DNA from: Phycisphaerae bacterium
GTDB taxonomy: Bacteria > Planctomycetota > Phycisphaerae > UBA1845
Length of the DNA: 64,000 bases
Direction of reading: 5' to 3'
Assembly (NCBI GenBank): GCA_024102815.1
Contig: JAGFJJ010000031.1
Coordinates: 124,001 to 188,000 of the forward strand
The notes under the pieces are model-generated. The model worked only from the letters and a program-made list of their open reading frames with translations, searched no databases and was not told the origin of the DNA. Shown in pieces: positions 42,404 to 50,807 of this stretch. Positions within the stretch are counted from its first letter, which is position 1, and the number at the start of each line of letters is the position of its first letter. Both the position numbers and the translations under genes were made by a program.

Positions 42404-43222
42404 TTGTCGTATCGCGCCCTTGCCAAGTATGCGATTGTCTTTCGCGTGGCGCTGTCCGAGCGCCTCGTCTACCGCGTGGACTTTTTCGTATCCACGTTTC
42501 TCAGGTTCATCCCCATTATCACGACGATTCTGCTCTGGCGGGCAATCTATACCGGCGGCGACCGGGAGATGGTGGGCGGGCTAAGCTATCAGCAGATGGT
42601 CGCCTACTACCTGCTGGTCATGGTCAACCGGGCCTTCGGGTCCATGCCCGGTCTGGCGACGGAGATCGCCGGGGACATCCGGGAGGGCGAGCTCCGCAAG
42701 TATCTCATTCAGCCCATCGACTATCTCGTCTATCAGACGACCTTACGAATGGCCCACAAAGCGGTCTACTTCCTGATGGCATCCGGACCCTACGCCATCA
42801 TTTTCTGGATATGCCGGGACTACCTTCCCGGCTGGCCGACGCCGACGATGTTCCTGCTTATCGTGCTTTCCTGCGTGCTGACCTTCTTTCTCGGTTTCGC
42901 AATAAACGGGATGATCGGCATGCTCGGTTTCTGGTTTCTGGAAGTTGCCAGCTTCGTCCATGTCTTCATGACGGCACAGTACTTTCTCAGTGGACATATG
43001 TTTCCCCTGAGCCTGCTGCCACCCGTAGTGCAGAAAGCCGTGACCTGGATGCCGTTCGCCTACGAAACCTATTACCCCACGCTGATTCTGCTGCAAAAGC
43101 TGAGCGTACGGGAAAGTATGGGCGTGATTGCCGTTCAGGCGGCATGGGTGGTAACGCTGCTGCTGCTGATGCGGATTGCCTGGGCCATGGGACTGCGGCG
43201 ATATGCGGCCTTTGGGGGTTAG
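42404..43222 (+). CDS. ABC-2 exporter permease 1 (COG4587 type)
   Basis: This 272-residue membrane protein has six helices and an amphipathic N-terminal segment (RALAKYAIVFRVALSERLVYRVDFFV). It starts at TTG 42404 with a strong GAGGAGGCGG upstream. The conserved DIREGELRKYLIQPIDYLVYQ segment between helices 2 and 3 is typical of this family. It forms the transmembrane channel with the next gene's product. Only 5 bases separate its stop from the second permease start. Confidence 0.88.
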   Translation: MSYRALAKYAIVFRVALSERLVYRVDFFVSTFLRFIPIITTILLWRAIYTGGDREMVGGLSYQQMVAYYLLVMVNRAFGSMPGLATEIAGDIREGELRKYLIQPIDYLVYQTTLRMAHKAVYFLMASGPYAIIFWICRDYLPGWPTPTMFLLIVLSCVLTFFLGFAINGMIGMLGFWFLEVASFVHVFMTAQYFLSGHMFPLSLLPPVVQKAVTWMPFAYETYYPTLILLQKLSVRESMGVIAVQAAWVVTLLLLMRIAWAMGLRRYAAFGG

Positions 43223-43227
43223 ATCGG

Positions 43228-44031
43228 TTGCGAGCCCGCTACGGCAGAATCCTCCTGCGTTTCTGGAAGAACAGCCTCCTTCGAGAGATGAGCTTCCGGG
43301 GTCATTTCCTGGTCAATGCCGCCAGTGAAATCGGCTGGGTTGTCCTCCTGCTGATCTTCGTGAATGTCATTTTCCGGAACACGGCGCATGTGCAGGGCTG
43401 GAGTGAGGGGCAGTACCTGTTCCTTCTGGGAACGCACATGCTCGTAACCAGTTTGTTCGAGACGTTCTTTTTCGGGAATTGTTGGCGCATCAGCCAGCAG
43501 GTACGAACGGGGAACCTCGATTTCGTGCTCGTGCGACCGGCCAATGCCCAGTTTCTCCTGAGTTTCCATCAAGTCGATTATGCAGCGCTGGCCAATGTGC
43601 CGGTGGGAATCGGATTGTGCGTCTATGCGGGATCACTCGTGGGTCGACCGATCACGACCGGGCAAATTGCCATGTTCGCACTCTTGATTGTCGGCGGCGT
43701 GATGATTCTCTATTCCGTATTATTCATGTTCTCGATGACCAGCATCTGGCTGATCCGCCAGACGGGTGTGGATCATCTATGGTTCTATGCCGTCAGCCTG
43801 GCGCGCTATCCCGCGGAGATCTACCAGAGGTTTGCAGGGGGCGTGCTCTGGTTTGCGCTGGTGTTCGTGATTCCCATCCTCATGGTGTCCAATCTGCCGG
43901 CCAATGTCATGGTGCGGACATTCAGTGCCGGGATGGTCGGCTACGTAATGCTCGTGGCGATATTGTTGGTGGGACTTTCGTCGGTGGTGAGTCGTCTGGC
44001 ATTGCGGAAATATCGATCGGCCAGCAGCTAA
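43228..44031 (+). CDS. ABC-2 exporter permease 2 (COG3694 type)
   Basis: This is a 267-residue membrane protein with six helices and the same layout as the preceding permease (VRTGNLDFVLVRPANAQFLLSFHQVDY corresponds to its DIREGELRKYLIQP loop). TTG 43228 is preferred as start because GGGGG lies nine bases upstream and the preceding gene also uses TTG; ATG 43289 would remove the N-terminal amphipathic segment. Its TAA stop shares bases with the TAG stop of the convergent glycosyltransferase. Confidence 0.87.
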   Translation: MRARYGRILLRFWKNSLLREMSFRGHFLVNAASEIGWVVLLLIFVNVIFRNTAHVQGWSEGQYLFLLGTHMLVTSLFETFFFGNCWRISQQVRTGNLDFVLVRPANAQFLLSFHQVDYAALANVPVGIGLCVYAGSLVGRPITTGQIAMFALLIVGGVMILYSVLFMFSMTSIWLIRQTGVDHLWFYAVSLARYPAEIYQRFAGGVLWFALVFVIPILMVSNLPANVMVRTFSAGMVGYVMLVAILLVGLSSVVSRLALRKYRSASS

Positions 44032-45326
44032 TCTCTGACGGAGGCTGCGGCGGTTGAATGCGAGACCGGCTCCGCCTGCCATTCGCTGTCCATCGGCGGG
44101 TGCGGAAGCAGGCCGCGATCGCGAAGCAATTCGACGACACGTGTGATTCGGTGGCTGTAGAGATGTTCGGACAGCGTCCTTCTCTGTCCGGCCAGGGCGA
44201 TCTCCCGTCGGCGCTGCGGATGGGCGAGGTAATACTGGATCTTTTCGAGTAGCTCGGCTTCGCTCCGGAAGACATCACATTCTTCGCCGACCTTGAAACA
44301 CTGGTGCAGCTCCGGTGTCTCGTAGGTCAACATGAAGCCGCCGTTGGCAGTAATCTCGAAATGGCGAATGTTCAATCCGCTTTCCAGGCAGCCCTTCATG
44401 AGATTCAGGCAGATCGGGACACGGCGCATACGCTGGTGCAGGACACTCATGTCCCAGATGCGCGGCGTATGGGGAAGTCCGTAGTACTCTTCCCAGTGAT
44501 CACCAACGAGTTCGAACAGGTCGCCCAACTTGTTCTTGAGAAATCGAGCGAAGCGGTCGCGCTGACGGACCGCGAGATAGGCGTTGTAGGCGAACTTCTG
44601 GCTGAAATACTCAGCGGACTTCCGCACCCGCGCGGCAAAATCCTCCGTTGGCATCGGTGGTGTGGCAAAATCGTGGAGATCGAAATAGATATTGTGGAAA
44701 GCCAGGTCGGGCATATCGGCGCGCACGGCAGCGGCGGTGAGCCCGGCGAACAGGTCTCGGGAGCCGATGGACTGATTGTTGTGGAACCAGGAAGACGCCG
44801 GATGACCCATGAACGCCACCACAGGGCCGGCGTCGGGTTCCGGCGGTGGGCTGGTGTCGTACGGTCGGTTCGCCGCGGCCATGGGAAGCATGAGGACCTG
44901 CGGCACGCCGAGCTTACGCAGCTCGTCGCCATGTGCGGTTTCAAAGATCCATTTGATCCAATCAGGACTCTCGAGCAGCTGCCAGTGATCCGCCCACGGC
45001 ACGCGCTGCATGGTAGACGTAACGGGGTCGAGATAGGAGGCTACGTAGGGAATGCCCATGACGGCCGCGGTCATGGCGAACCGCTCTTTGTCGCCTTCGA
45101 CGGGTACAAGAGTCATGGTCTCGGTGTTGTGATCGAGAAGCATGTCGATGTCATGCTTTTCGAGGAAGGGGCGCAAAACAGCGCCGTCGGCAAGTCGCTG
45201 CGTGAGGGGGCGGTGAAAGTCGAGTCCGGCATCGTCCAGGGGCACGCGGTAGGCTTCGAAGCCGGCCTCGCGTACGGACTGCTCGAGCTGTCCGGTCGTG
45301 GCGATACGCAGCGGACGGCGGACCAT
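44028..45326 (-). CDS. CgeB-like glycosyltransferase 1
   Basis: This is a 432-residue protein of the glycosyl-transferase group 1 / CgeB (PF13524-like) type. The C-terminal GT-B half has GCLESGLNIRHFEITANGGFMLTYETPELHQCF and EECDVFRSEAELLEKIQYYLAHPQRRREIALAGQRRTLSEHLYSHR. The His-Phe-Glu with a later Gly-Gly and a (L/A)(E/D)KIxYYL helix are family marks. ATG 45326 overlaps the stop of the upstream paralogue (TGATG). It is likely a cytoplasmic glycosyltransferase acting on a cell-surface polymer. Donor and acceptor are unknown. The 3' end overlaps the convergent permease stop. Confidence 0.8.
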   Translation of the reverse strand: MVRRPLRIATTGQLEQSVREAGFEAYRVPLDDAGLDFHRPLTQRLADGAVLRPFLEKHDIDMLLDHNTETMTLVPVEGDKERFAMTAAVMGIPYVASYLDPVTSTMQRVPWADHWQLLESPDWIKWIFETAHGDELRKLGVPQVLMLPMAAANRPYDTSPPPEPDAGPVVAFMGHPASSWFHNNQSIGSRDLFAGLTAAAVRADMPDLAFHNIYFDLHDFATPPMPTEDFAARVRKSAEYFSQKFAYNAYLAVRQRDRFARFLKNKLGDLFELVGDHWEEYYGLPHTPRIWDMSVLHQRMRRVPICLNLMKGCLESGLNIRHFEITANGGFMLTYETPELHQCFKVGEECDVFRSEAELLEKIQYYLAHPQRRREIALAGQRRTLSEHLYSHRITRVVELLRDRGLLPHPPMDSEWQAEPVSHSTAAASVRD

Positions 45327-46618
45327 CAACGCCTCTCCATCGCGGGTTCTCGATCGCGAGCGCTTTCGGCATGAGCGTCGCGTCCACCGCCAGACGCGTC
45401 TTCGATGAAGGTAATCAACTTGCGCAGGCGGTGGCTGTAAAGATGTTGCCTCAGCGTGCGGCGCTGTCCGGCCAGGGCGATGTCGGCGCGCTCAGCCGGA
45501 TGAGAGAGATAGTAACCGATCTTCTCCAACAGGTCGGACTCGCCGGTGAATACGGCGCATTCCTTCCCGGGCGTGAAGCACTCACGAAGTTCGGGCTGGT
45601 CGGCGCAGAGCATGAATCCGCCGGAAGCGGTGATTTCGAAGTGCCGCATGTTCAGGCCGGTCTCAGCGTTCCCGTTGACGAAGTTCAGGTTGATGGCGGA
45701 CTGTCGGAAGCTGGCGAGGTATTCATTCGTGGTGGCGTACTGCGAGCGGCACGGAATGCCGTAGGCCTTGTCCCAGCCGGTGCCAACCAAATCGAAGACG
45801 TTCTCGAGTCGCCGCGCCAGGAAGAGGACGTAACGGTCGCGATTCCGCAGGCAGAGCGCGGCGTTGAAGAACAGTTTGGCGTTGTAGAACTGCACGATCT
45901 TCTCCAGCCTGCGGCGAGGCTCGTCATCGGGTTGGGGCGCCTCGCCGAGCGAGAAGAGATCGTGGTAGATTTCGTCGAACGTGTAGGCTCCGAGGTCGCC
46001 TCGGACGGCATGGGCAATCGTTCCGGGAAGCAATGACCCCGTTGGGACGGCGGCATTGGAAGAGAAATAGGTGGTGTTCTGGCCGCCGACAAAGGCGACA
46101 ACGGGGCGCTGCTGGCCGGGGTCGATGGGCGTCGTATCGTAGTCGCGGTCCGGCGCGGCCATCGGCAAATGGCAGACATTGGGCACGCCGAACCGCAAGA
46201 GTTCTCGCGCCTGGGCTTTGTCCCATACGGCCTTGGTCCACGTACCGCTCTGCAGGCACTGCCAGACAGCTGGCCAGGGCAATCCCTGAAAAGTCGTGAC
46301 CAGCGGGTCGATAATGTGCGAAACCAGGCGCTTTCCGCATCGTTCATGGAGGAGCAGGTAGTCATTTTCGCGGTCGGGGTTGGCCGCGAAGGTCAGCCCC
46401 GCGCCGCCGCAATCAAGCAGGAAATCGACCCCTTGCTGCGAAAGCTGCCTGTCGATGGCACTTCCGCGGCCAACCCGGGCCTGAAGGTCAGCGGCATAAA
46501 GGTTGCCTTCGAACAGAGAGTCATCACCGACGATCGCGTGGTCCAAGCTGGCCGCACGGCAGGCGTCGATCCACCATCCGCTTCCAACGCTGAGAACACC
46601 GATTCTTCGCAAGACCAC
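45326..46618 (-). CDS. CgeB-like glycosyltransferase 2
   Basis: This 430-residue paralogue of the downstream gene shares GNAETGLNMRHFEITASGGFMLCADQPELRECFTPGKECAVFTGESDLLEKIGYYLSHPAERADIALAGQRRTLRQHLYSHRL, almost co-linear with the neighbour. The pair therefore came from tandem duplication and has since diverged (the N-terminal halves differ strongly). The start is GTG 46618 or TTG 46612, both just after GGGAGG. The longer frame to 46723 lacks a ribosome-binding site. The two are translationally coupled. Confidence 0.78.
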   Translation of the reverse strand: MVLRRIGVLSVGSGWWIDACRAASLDHAIVGDDSLFEGNLYAADLQARVGRGSAIDRQLSQQGVDFLLDCGGAGLTFAANPDRENDYLLLHERCGKRLVSHIIDPLVTTFQGLPWPAVWQCLQSGTWTKAVWDKAQARELLRFGVPNVCHLPMAAPDRDYDTTPIDPGQQRPVVAFVGGQNTTYFSSNAAVPTGSLLPGTIAHAVRGDLGAYTFDEIYHDLFSLGEAPQPDDEPRRRLEKIVQFYNAKLFFNAALCLRNRDRYVLFLARRLENVFDLVGTGWDKAYGIPCRSQYATTNEYLASFRQSAINLNFVNGNAETGLNMRHFEITASGGFMLCADQPELRECFTPGKECAVFTGESDLLEKIGYYLSHPAERADIALAGQRRTLRQHLYSHRLRKLITFIEDASGGGRDAHAESARDREPAMERR

Positions 46619-46764
46619 GCCCTCCCGCTCGAAACTCGCGACCCTTCGCACACAACGCAGCGTCGACCGAGTTGGGTACCCACGAGGGTTATCGGCCTCG
46701 GTGGGAGGACCGGTTGACCGCAATCGGCGGATTCGCCGTGGTTCGTTCGGATGTGCGACGAGTC

Positions 46765-48150
46765 TCAGTCGTTTTCCGAAGCTGATGTGGCCGGTCCGGA
46801 TTCGGCGCCGCCTGGTTCACTCTTTGCGGAGGCCAGTTGTTGCGTGACACGTTCCGCGTCACCGCCGATGGTCTCTTCGAGGTAGATCTCCCCGAGGTCG
46901 ACCTTGTCCACATCGCGGCGAAGGAGGAAGTAGAGAATCGTGGCGCTGCAAAAATAGAACGAGATCAGAAACGAGAACATAAGTCCAATGACCAGAAGCA
47001 CGGTCAGGCCGATGAAGAATGCGGAGATGTACTCGTACCAAGCGAGATGGCTGCCTTCCGGCCATGTATAGAGCGCGCTCGGTCCCTTTAGACTCCACAG
47101 CAGATCAAGCTTGTTGGCGGGCTCGACGACGGTTCCCCGTTCCCACCATGAGGCACCGAAGTGGATGACTTCGTGGCTGATATACAGCGCCAAATAGGTG
47201 AAAAGGTTGATGAACACCCAGCAGAAACTGGCGAGGACGAGGGCGATAATTGCGTAAATCGCCGTTTTCCACACGCGGGTGAAGGCATAGTTGAGGGCGC
47301 GGGCGAATGCGTCCAGGGCATCCTGGCCCTCCGCGGCAACTGCCGGCCACATGAGGTGTCCCCCGACGAGCAATCCGATAATCAGTGTGGCTACTGCAAA
47401 GCCCGCCAGAATGGCAACAGGAAAAAAAACGCCGGCGAGCACATCCCCGATGAAGGGCAATCGAAGTACGGCACCGAAGATCGCCAGCGTGATCACGCCC
47501 AGGAGGGCGAAGAAGAGCGGCACGCACGGTGCGAGGATGAACCCGTTGAAGAGGTGCCGCTGCGCGTAGGCAATTCCCTGCGAAGCGGTGAGCTTATCGT
47601 CCTGGGCGAATTGAACGGCGGCAAGCCGGCAGATGGCGCCGCCGCCCCAACTCCAGAGTACGAGACAGCCTGCCCAGAAGATCAGGAAGAAGGCGGGATG
47701 TTGGTCCCACATCCACCAGATTCCAACGCCAAGTGAGGCAATGTTGCGAAGCGGCCCCCGCTGGGCGTGGTAGGCGAAGTACTCCCCAAGCGGCGTCCCC
47801 TCGGCAACCGATGCGCCGGGGATGGACGATGTGAACAGTCCGAAAATCTTCCGTTGCGTGTGCTCACGCCAGACCTCGAACACGCCGGCATTGCCCGGCT
47901 GGCTCTCGTACTCGGTGCCCAATTCCTTGGAGGCGATGAAGCGGTCGACGGCCGCGCTGTCCACGCCGCCGCGGATGGCCCACAGGGCGTCGAGGAGGCT
48001 GCCGAACAGAAAGGTCAGGATCAGTGTGAGCAGGGCGAGCCCCAGCTTTCCGGGTTGGAGCGAGAGCCCAATAGCCCTAAATATGTGCAGCAAACCCGTC
48101 TGTTCGAGCCAGCCGCCGGAGTTCGTTGCGTGTTCCGATGCCTGCGACAT
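46765..48150 (-). CDS. Multi-pass membrane protein of unknown function
   Basis: This 461-residue protein has about seven hydrophobic segments (near residues 33-60, 150-180, 190-215, 235-290, 320-350 and 395-430) and a soluble insertion (about 65-140). The C-terminus is a charged, Ser/Glu-rich cytoplasmic tail (VDKVDLGEIYLEETIGGDAERVTQQLASAK). ATG 48150 (MSQASEHATNSGG) has a modest GAGG upstream. No family was recognised; similar long membrane proteins are frequent in planctomycetes. It stands alone. Confidence 0.65.
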   Translation of the reverse strand: MSQASEHATNSGGWLEQTGLLHIFRAIGLSLQPGKLGLALLTLILTFLFGSLLDALWAIRGGVDSAAVDRFIASKELGTEYESQPGNAGVFEVWREHTQRKIFGLFTSSIPGASVAEGTPLGEYFAYHAQRGPLRNIASLGVGIWWMWDQHPAFFLIFWAGCLVLWSWGGGAICRLAAVQFAQDDKLTASQGIAYAQRHLFNGFILAPCVPLFFALLGVITLAIFGAVLRLPFIGDVLAGVFFPVAILAGFAVATLIIGLLVGGHLMWPAVAAEGQDALDAFARALNYAFTRVWKTAIYAIIALVLASFCWVFINLFTYLALYISHEVIHFGASWWERGTVVEPANKLDLLWSLKGPSALYTWPEGSHLAWYEYISAFFIGLTVLLVIGLMFSFLISFYFCSATILYFLLRRDVDKVDLGEIYLEETIGGDAERVTQQLASAKSEPGGAESGPATSASEND

Positions 48151-48510
48151 GAGAAGGCCTCGCGAGAGAACGGTTGCTTTCGAAACTGCCGGGTTCGGCC
48201 GGTTGATTCCCACCTGATACACTCGGCCGCCCGATCGGGCGGCATTATAGGCCGCAGAGTTTGACGGGCCAGACTCCGACAGGGTGGCTCGACATCCCCT
48301 GGATGGTCCCCGCCTGTTCGGTGAACACAAACGTTTGCCATCGTGAAGATTAGGCCACGCGCGGCGGATCGCACGCGGGGGGCGATTTTGCCGCAATGTG
48401 CCCCCGAAGAGAGATCAAGTTCCGCAGCAGAAAATGACGAAATCGTTAAGAGTGGAGTCCCGGTCGGCAGCAAAAAACGTCCGTTTTTCTTTCTGCCCGA
48501 CCGGTGCGAG

Positions 48511-48519
48511 TGATATAAT
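48511..48519 (+). promoter_or_regulatory. Extended -10 promoter of the structured RNA
   Basis: TGATATAAT is a perfect extended -10 (TGn-TATAAT). Transcription would begin around 48524-48527, exactly where the closing stem of the RNA candidate begins. No strong -35 is needed for this promoter type. Confidence 0.6.
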
Positions 48520-48523
48520 GATT

Positions 48524-48769
48524 CGGTCTGATCGGAGCGGCTTTCATGCTCGACCGAGGGCATTCATTGGCCGAACCGATGCGGAACCCAAGGGCGACAA
48601 TACGACGGTCATCAACGACGTACCGGTCCCTTTGAGACTGGCGGTCCGCGACCCGTGACGCCGCCCACCTTAGCGAAGGGTTCTGCCAACCGCCCTTACC
48701 GGCATTACGACGGTTGCCCGTTCGGACTGCAAGAGAGCCTGTGCCCCCTCGGCGCAGGCTCGTTTTTTT
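48524..48769 (+). ncRNA. Structured RNA candidate with 6S-like rod fold and terminator
   Basis: The region is non-coding and folds as one long irregular hairpin of about 205 bases. The 5' end 48524-48535 pairs with 48718-48729 (11 of 12 positions, counting G-U). Then 48551-48556 pairs with 48711-48716, 48570-48573 with 48700-48703, 48590-48596 perfectly with 48691-48697, and 48628-48634 with 48674-48680. An inner GGCGG/CCGCC arm (48640-48644 / 48661-48665) completes it. A strong promoter stands at its 5' edge and a strong intrinsic terminator at its 3' edge. Size, closing of both ends and interrupted rod shape are those of 6S RNA, but no conserved primary sequence could be checked. It may instead be an attenuated leader of the GlmU-like gene 104 bases downstream. 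Confidence 0.55.
48735..48769 (+). terminator. Strong intrinsic terminator
   Basis: GAGCCTGTGC (48735-48744) and GCGCAGGCTC (48752-48761) pair at all 10 positions (one G-U) around a 7-base loop, followed by G and seven T. It ends the structured RNA upstream of the GlmU-like gene. Confidence 0.9.
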
Positions 48770-48873
48770 GGACAATTGAGCACATCGGCTGACGGGACCA
48801 CTTCGCGGCAAGGTCCCGGCGCATCTCCACCGGTGCCGCAGGCAGAGCGCGCTCGCTTCCGCGCGGACCAGAT

Positions 48874-50091
48874 ATGAGCGAACTCATTCTCTTTGAAGAT
48901 CACGGCTGGAAACAACTTCTCCCGCTGACGTATTGGCGGTCCCTCTTCGAGTTGCGCGTGGGACGCAAGATCATCCTGGATCGGACCGCCCAGCAACTCG
49001 GACAAGCCGTCGCCGGTATTTGGTGCCGGCCATGGATGGCGAATGTCGCTCGGCAGCGGTGCGGCGCGCCGGCCAATAGTCCCGCATCCGGCGGCACGAT
49101 ACTCGTTAATGCGCGCTGGTTGTTCGACGGTACTGGCTCGCTTCCGCAGCCACCATGCGTGGGGATGGTCGACGGCGAGATCGCCGTCGTCTCCTGTGAC
49201 GAGGCCTTGGCGTCGCGGCTCAGCGCCGAGACGCTCCTCGATCCCGGGACGTCGGGTGAGGCCCTCGCCAAAGTGCCGCGCGTTTCATTGCAGGGGCAGA
49301 TGATTCGATTCCCCTGGGATTTGATTCGCGACGTAGGCCGCCTGATCGAAGGGGACTGGCACGAAGGTGACGCGCTGATCGACGGCGAAGTCGATCCCGC
49401 GTCGATGGATAATCCCGCACGTCTGCATGTCGGGCAACGGAGTCATGTGCACCGAACGGCCGTGCTGGACTCGACGGGGGGCCCCATCTACCTGAGCCAC
49501 GACGTACACGTCGGAGCGCTGGCTGTGCTCCAGGGCCCGTTGTACGTCGGTCCGGGCACGCGCGTCCATCCACGCGCGTACCTCCACGGAGGAAATGCCA
49601 TCGGACCGGTCTGTCGCATCGCCGGCGAGGTACACGGCTGCGTCATCGACGGCTACAGCAACAAGCAGCACGAAGGCTTCCTCGGGCATTCGTACGTGGG
49701 CAGCTGGGTCAATCTCGGCGCAGGGTGCACGAATTCTGATTTGAAGAATACGTACGGATCGGTTCGCGTCCGGCTGCCGATCGGCGAGGCGGATACCGGC
49801 GAGACGTTCCTCGGCTCGATCATCGGCGACCACGCCAAAGTGGGCATCAACGCCAGTCTGCCGACCGGCTGCGTGATCGGCATGGCCGCCTGCGTGGCGA
49901 CGACGCGCCTGGTTCCGTCATTCGTACCTTCGTTCGGATGGCTGGCGGAGGAGGGCCTGCGCGCGGGCGACGTCGAGAAACTGCTGGACGTGGCCACCAG
50001 GGTCATGGCCCGCCGCGACGTGGACATGACCGACGAGGAAGTCGAGTACTTTCTTGAACTCGGGCGGCGCTGTCGCGAACTGGAGTCCTAG
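48874..50091 (+). CDS. GlmU-like sugar-phosphate nucleotidyltransferase/acyltransferase
   Basis: This is a 405-residue protein with an N-terminal nucleotidyltransferase-like domain (LILFEDHGWKQLLPLTYWRSLFELRVGRKIILDR) that differs from classical GlmU, and a C-terminal left-handed beta-helix (about residues 190-340). The helix segment includes GEVHGCVIDGYSNKQHEGFLGHSYVGSWVNLGAGCTNSDLKNTYGSV, matching the alternative bacterial GlmU family described in Bacteroidetes and Planctomycetes (TIGR03991 as I recall it). It would make UDP-N-acetylglucosamine for the cell envelope. ATG 48874 has a weak ribosome-binding site. A terminated RNA lies upstream. Confidence 0.85.
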   Translation: MSELILFEDHGWKQLLPLTYWRSLFELRVGRKIILDRTAQQLGQAVAGIWCRPWMANVARQRCGAPANSPASGGTILVNARWLFDGTGSLPQPPCVGMVDGEIAVVSCDEALASRLSAETLLDPGTSGEALAKVPRVSLQGQMIRFPWDLIRDVGRLIEGDWHEGDALIDGEVDPASMDNPARLHVGQRSHVHRTAVLDSTGGPIYLSHDVHVGALAVLQGPLYVGPGTRVHPRAYLHGGNAIGPVCRIAGEVHGCVIDGYSNKQHEGFLGHSYVGSWVNLGAGCTNSDLKNTYGSVRVRLPIGEADTGETFLGSIIGDHAKVGINASLPTGCVIGMAACVATTRLVPSFVPSFGWLAEEGLRAGDVEKLLDVATRVMARRDVDMTDEEVEYFLELGRRCRELES

Positions 50092-50126
50092 GCATCGATC
50101 GGTCTGCTCAATTCCGTCGGGGCGAA

Positions 50127-50777
50127 ATGTCCTCGCGATTGGCGGATTTCAGTCAGGCAGAGAGCGCTGGGGTGAGCGGCGCTGCGGACTCACTGCCCGG
50201 TGAAGACCTCTATTGTCCTCACTGCGGCTACAACCTGCGAGAGATCCCCGAGAGGCAATGCCCGGAATGCGGGTTCGGATACGACCATCGCGGTGTGCGT
50301 TCCGTCAGTGTGGCCGAAGCAGTGGAGCGCGATCGGGCATGCCGACACGTTAATCGTCTCGCGACATTTTCCATCGCCATATTGCTGGCGCCGCTCATCG
50401 ATCCGGCATCCCAAGGTTCGTTGATGACCCTGGCCATCGCGTTCGCGGGACTGGTCGTTGCGGTCGCCGTAGCCCGGCGTCTGGGCGATCCGACGCCACT
50501 CGGTTCGGGGTTCGGGCCGATTCCCATGTTCTTGCTCATGCCCTTACTGCTGATTCCTTCGGCCGTTGCAGCGTTCTTTCCCGCGGTTGCCTTGATCACA
50601 GGAACCGCAATTGCCGTTCGCGGCTGGTGGATCTTTCAGCGGATACCGGGAATGGCGCCGTTTTCCGAGAAGAATCTCGGCGAAAATGACCGCCGGTTTC
50701 TTCATCGCCGCTACATCCAAGCGCTTGCGCTTCTGACGATTTCTTCGATCTTCGTGGTTTCGGCATGGATGCAATGA
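50127..50777 (+). CDS. Zinc-ribbon membrane protein
   Basis: This 216-residue protein has an N-terminal zinc ribbon CPHCGYNLREIPERQCPECGFGY (residues about 30-52), then two pairs of hydrophobic helices (about 75-115 and 125-155) and a last helix (about 192-212). It has the same planctomycete-type ribbon as the two genes at 6.4-7.3 kb, but with the ribbon first. Function unknown. It starts 35 bases after the GlmU-like gene and may be co-transcribed. Confidence 0.7.
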   Translation: MSSRLADFSQAESAGVSGAADSLPGEDLYCPHCGYNLREIPERQCPECGFGYDHRGVRSVSVAEAVERDRACRHVNRLATFSIAILLAPLIDPASQGSLMTLAIAFAGLVVAVAVARRLGDPTPLGSGFGPIPMFLLMPLLLIPSAVAAFFPAVALITGTAIAVRGWWIFQRIPGMAPFSEKNLGENDRRFLHRRYIQALALLTISSIFVVSAWMQ

Positions 50778-50807
50778 GCCCGCATTCGTCTCCATGGGCG
50801 CGGACGA

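Noticed and set aside
48398-48658. 86-codon frame overlapping the structured RNA
   Set aside because: It spans the promoter and RNA stems and shows no protein features.
48524-48769. glmS ribozyme or T-box before the GlmU-like gene
   Set aside because: The conserved core sequences of those RNAs are not present, and the fold is a long rod.
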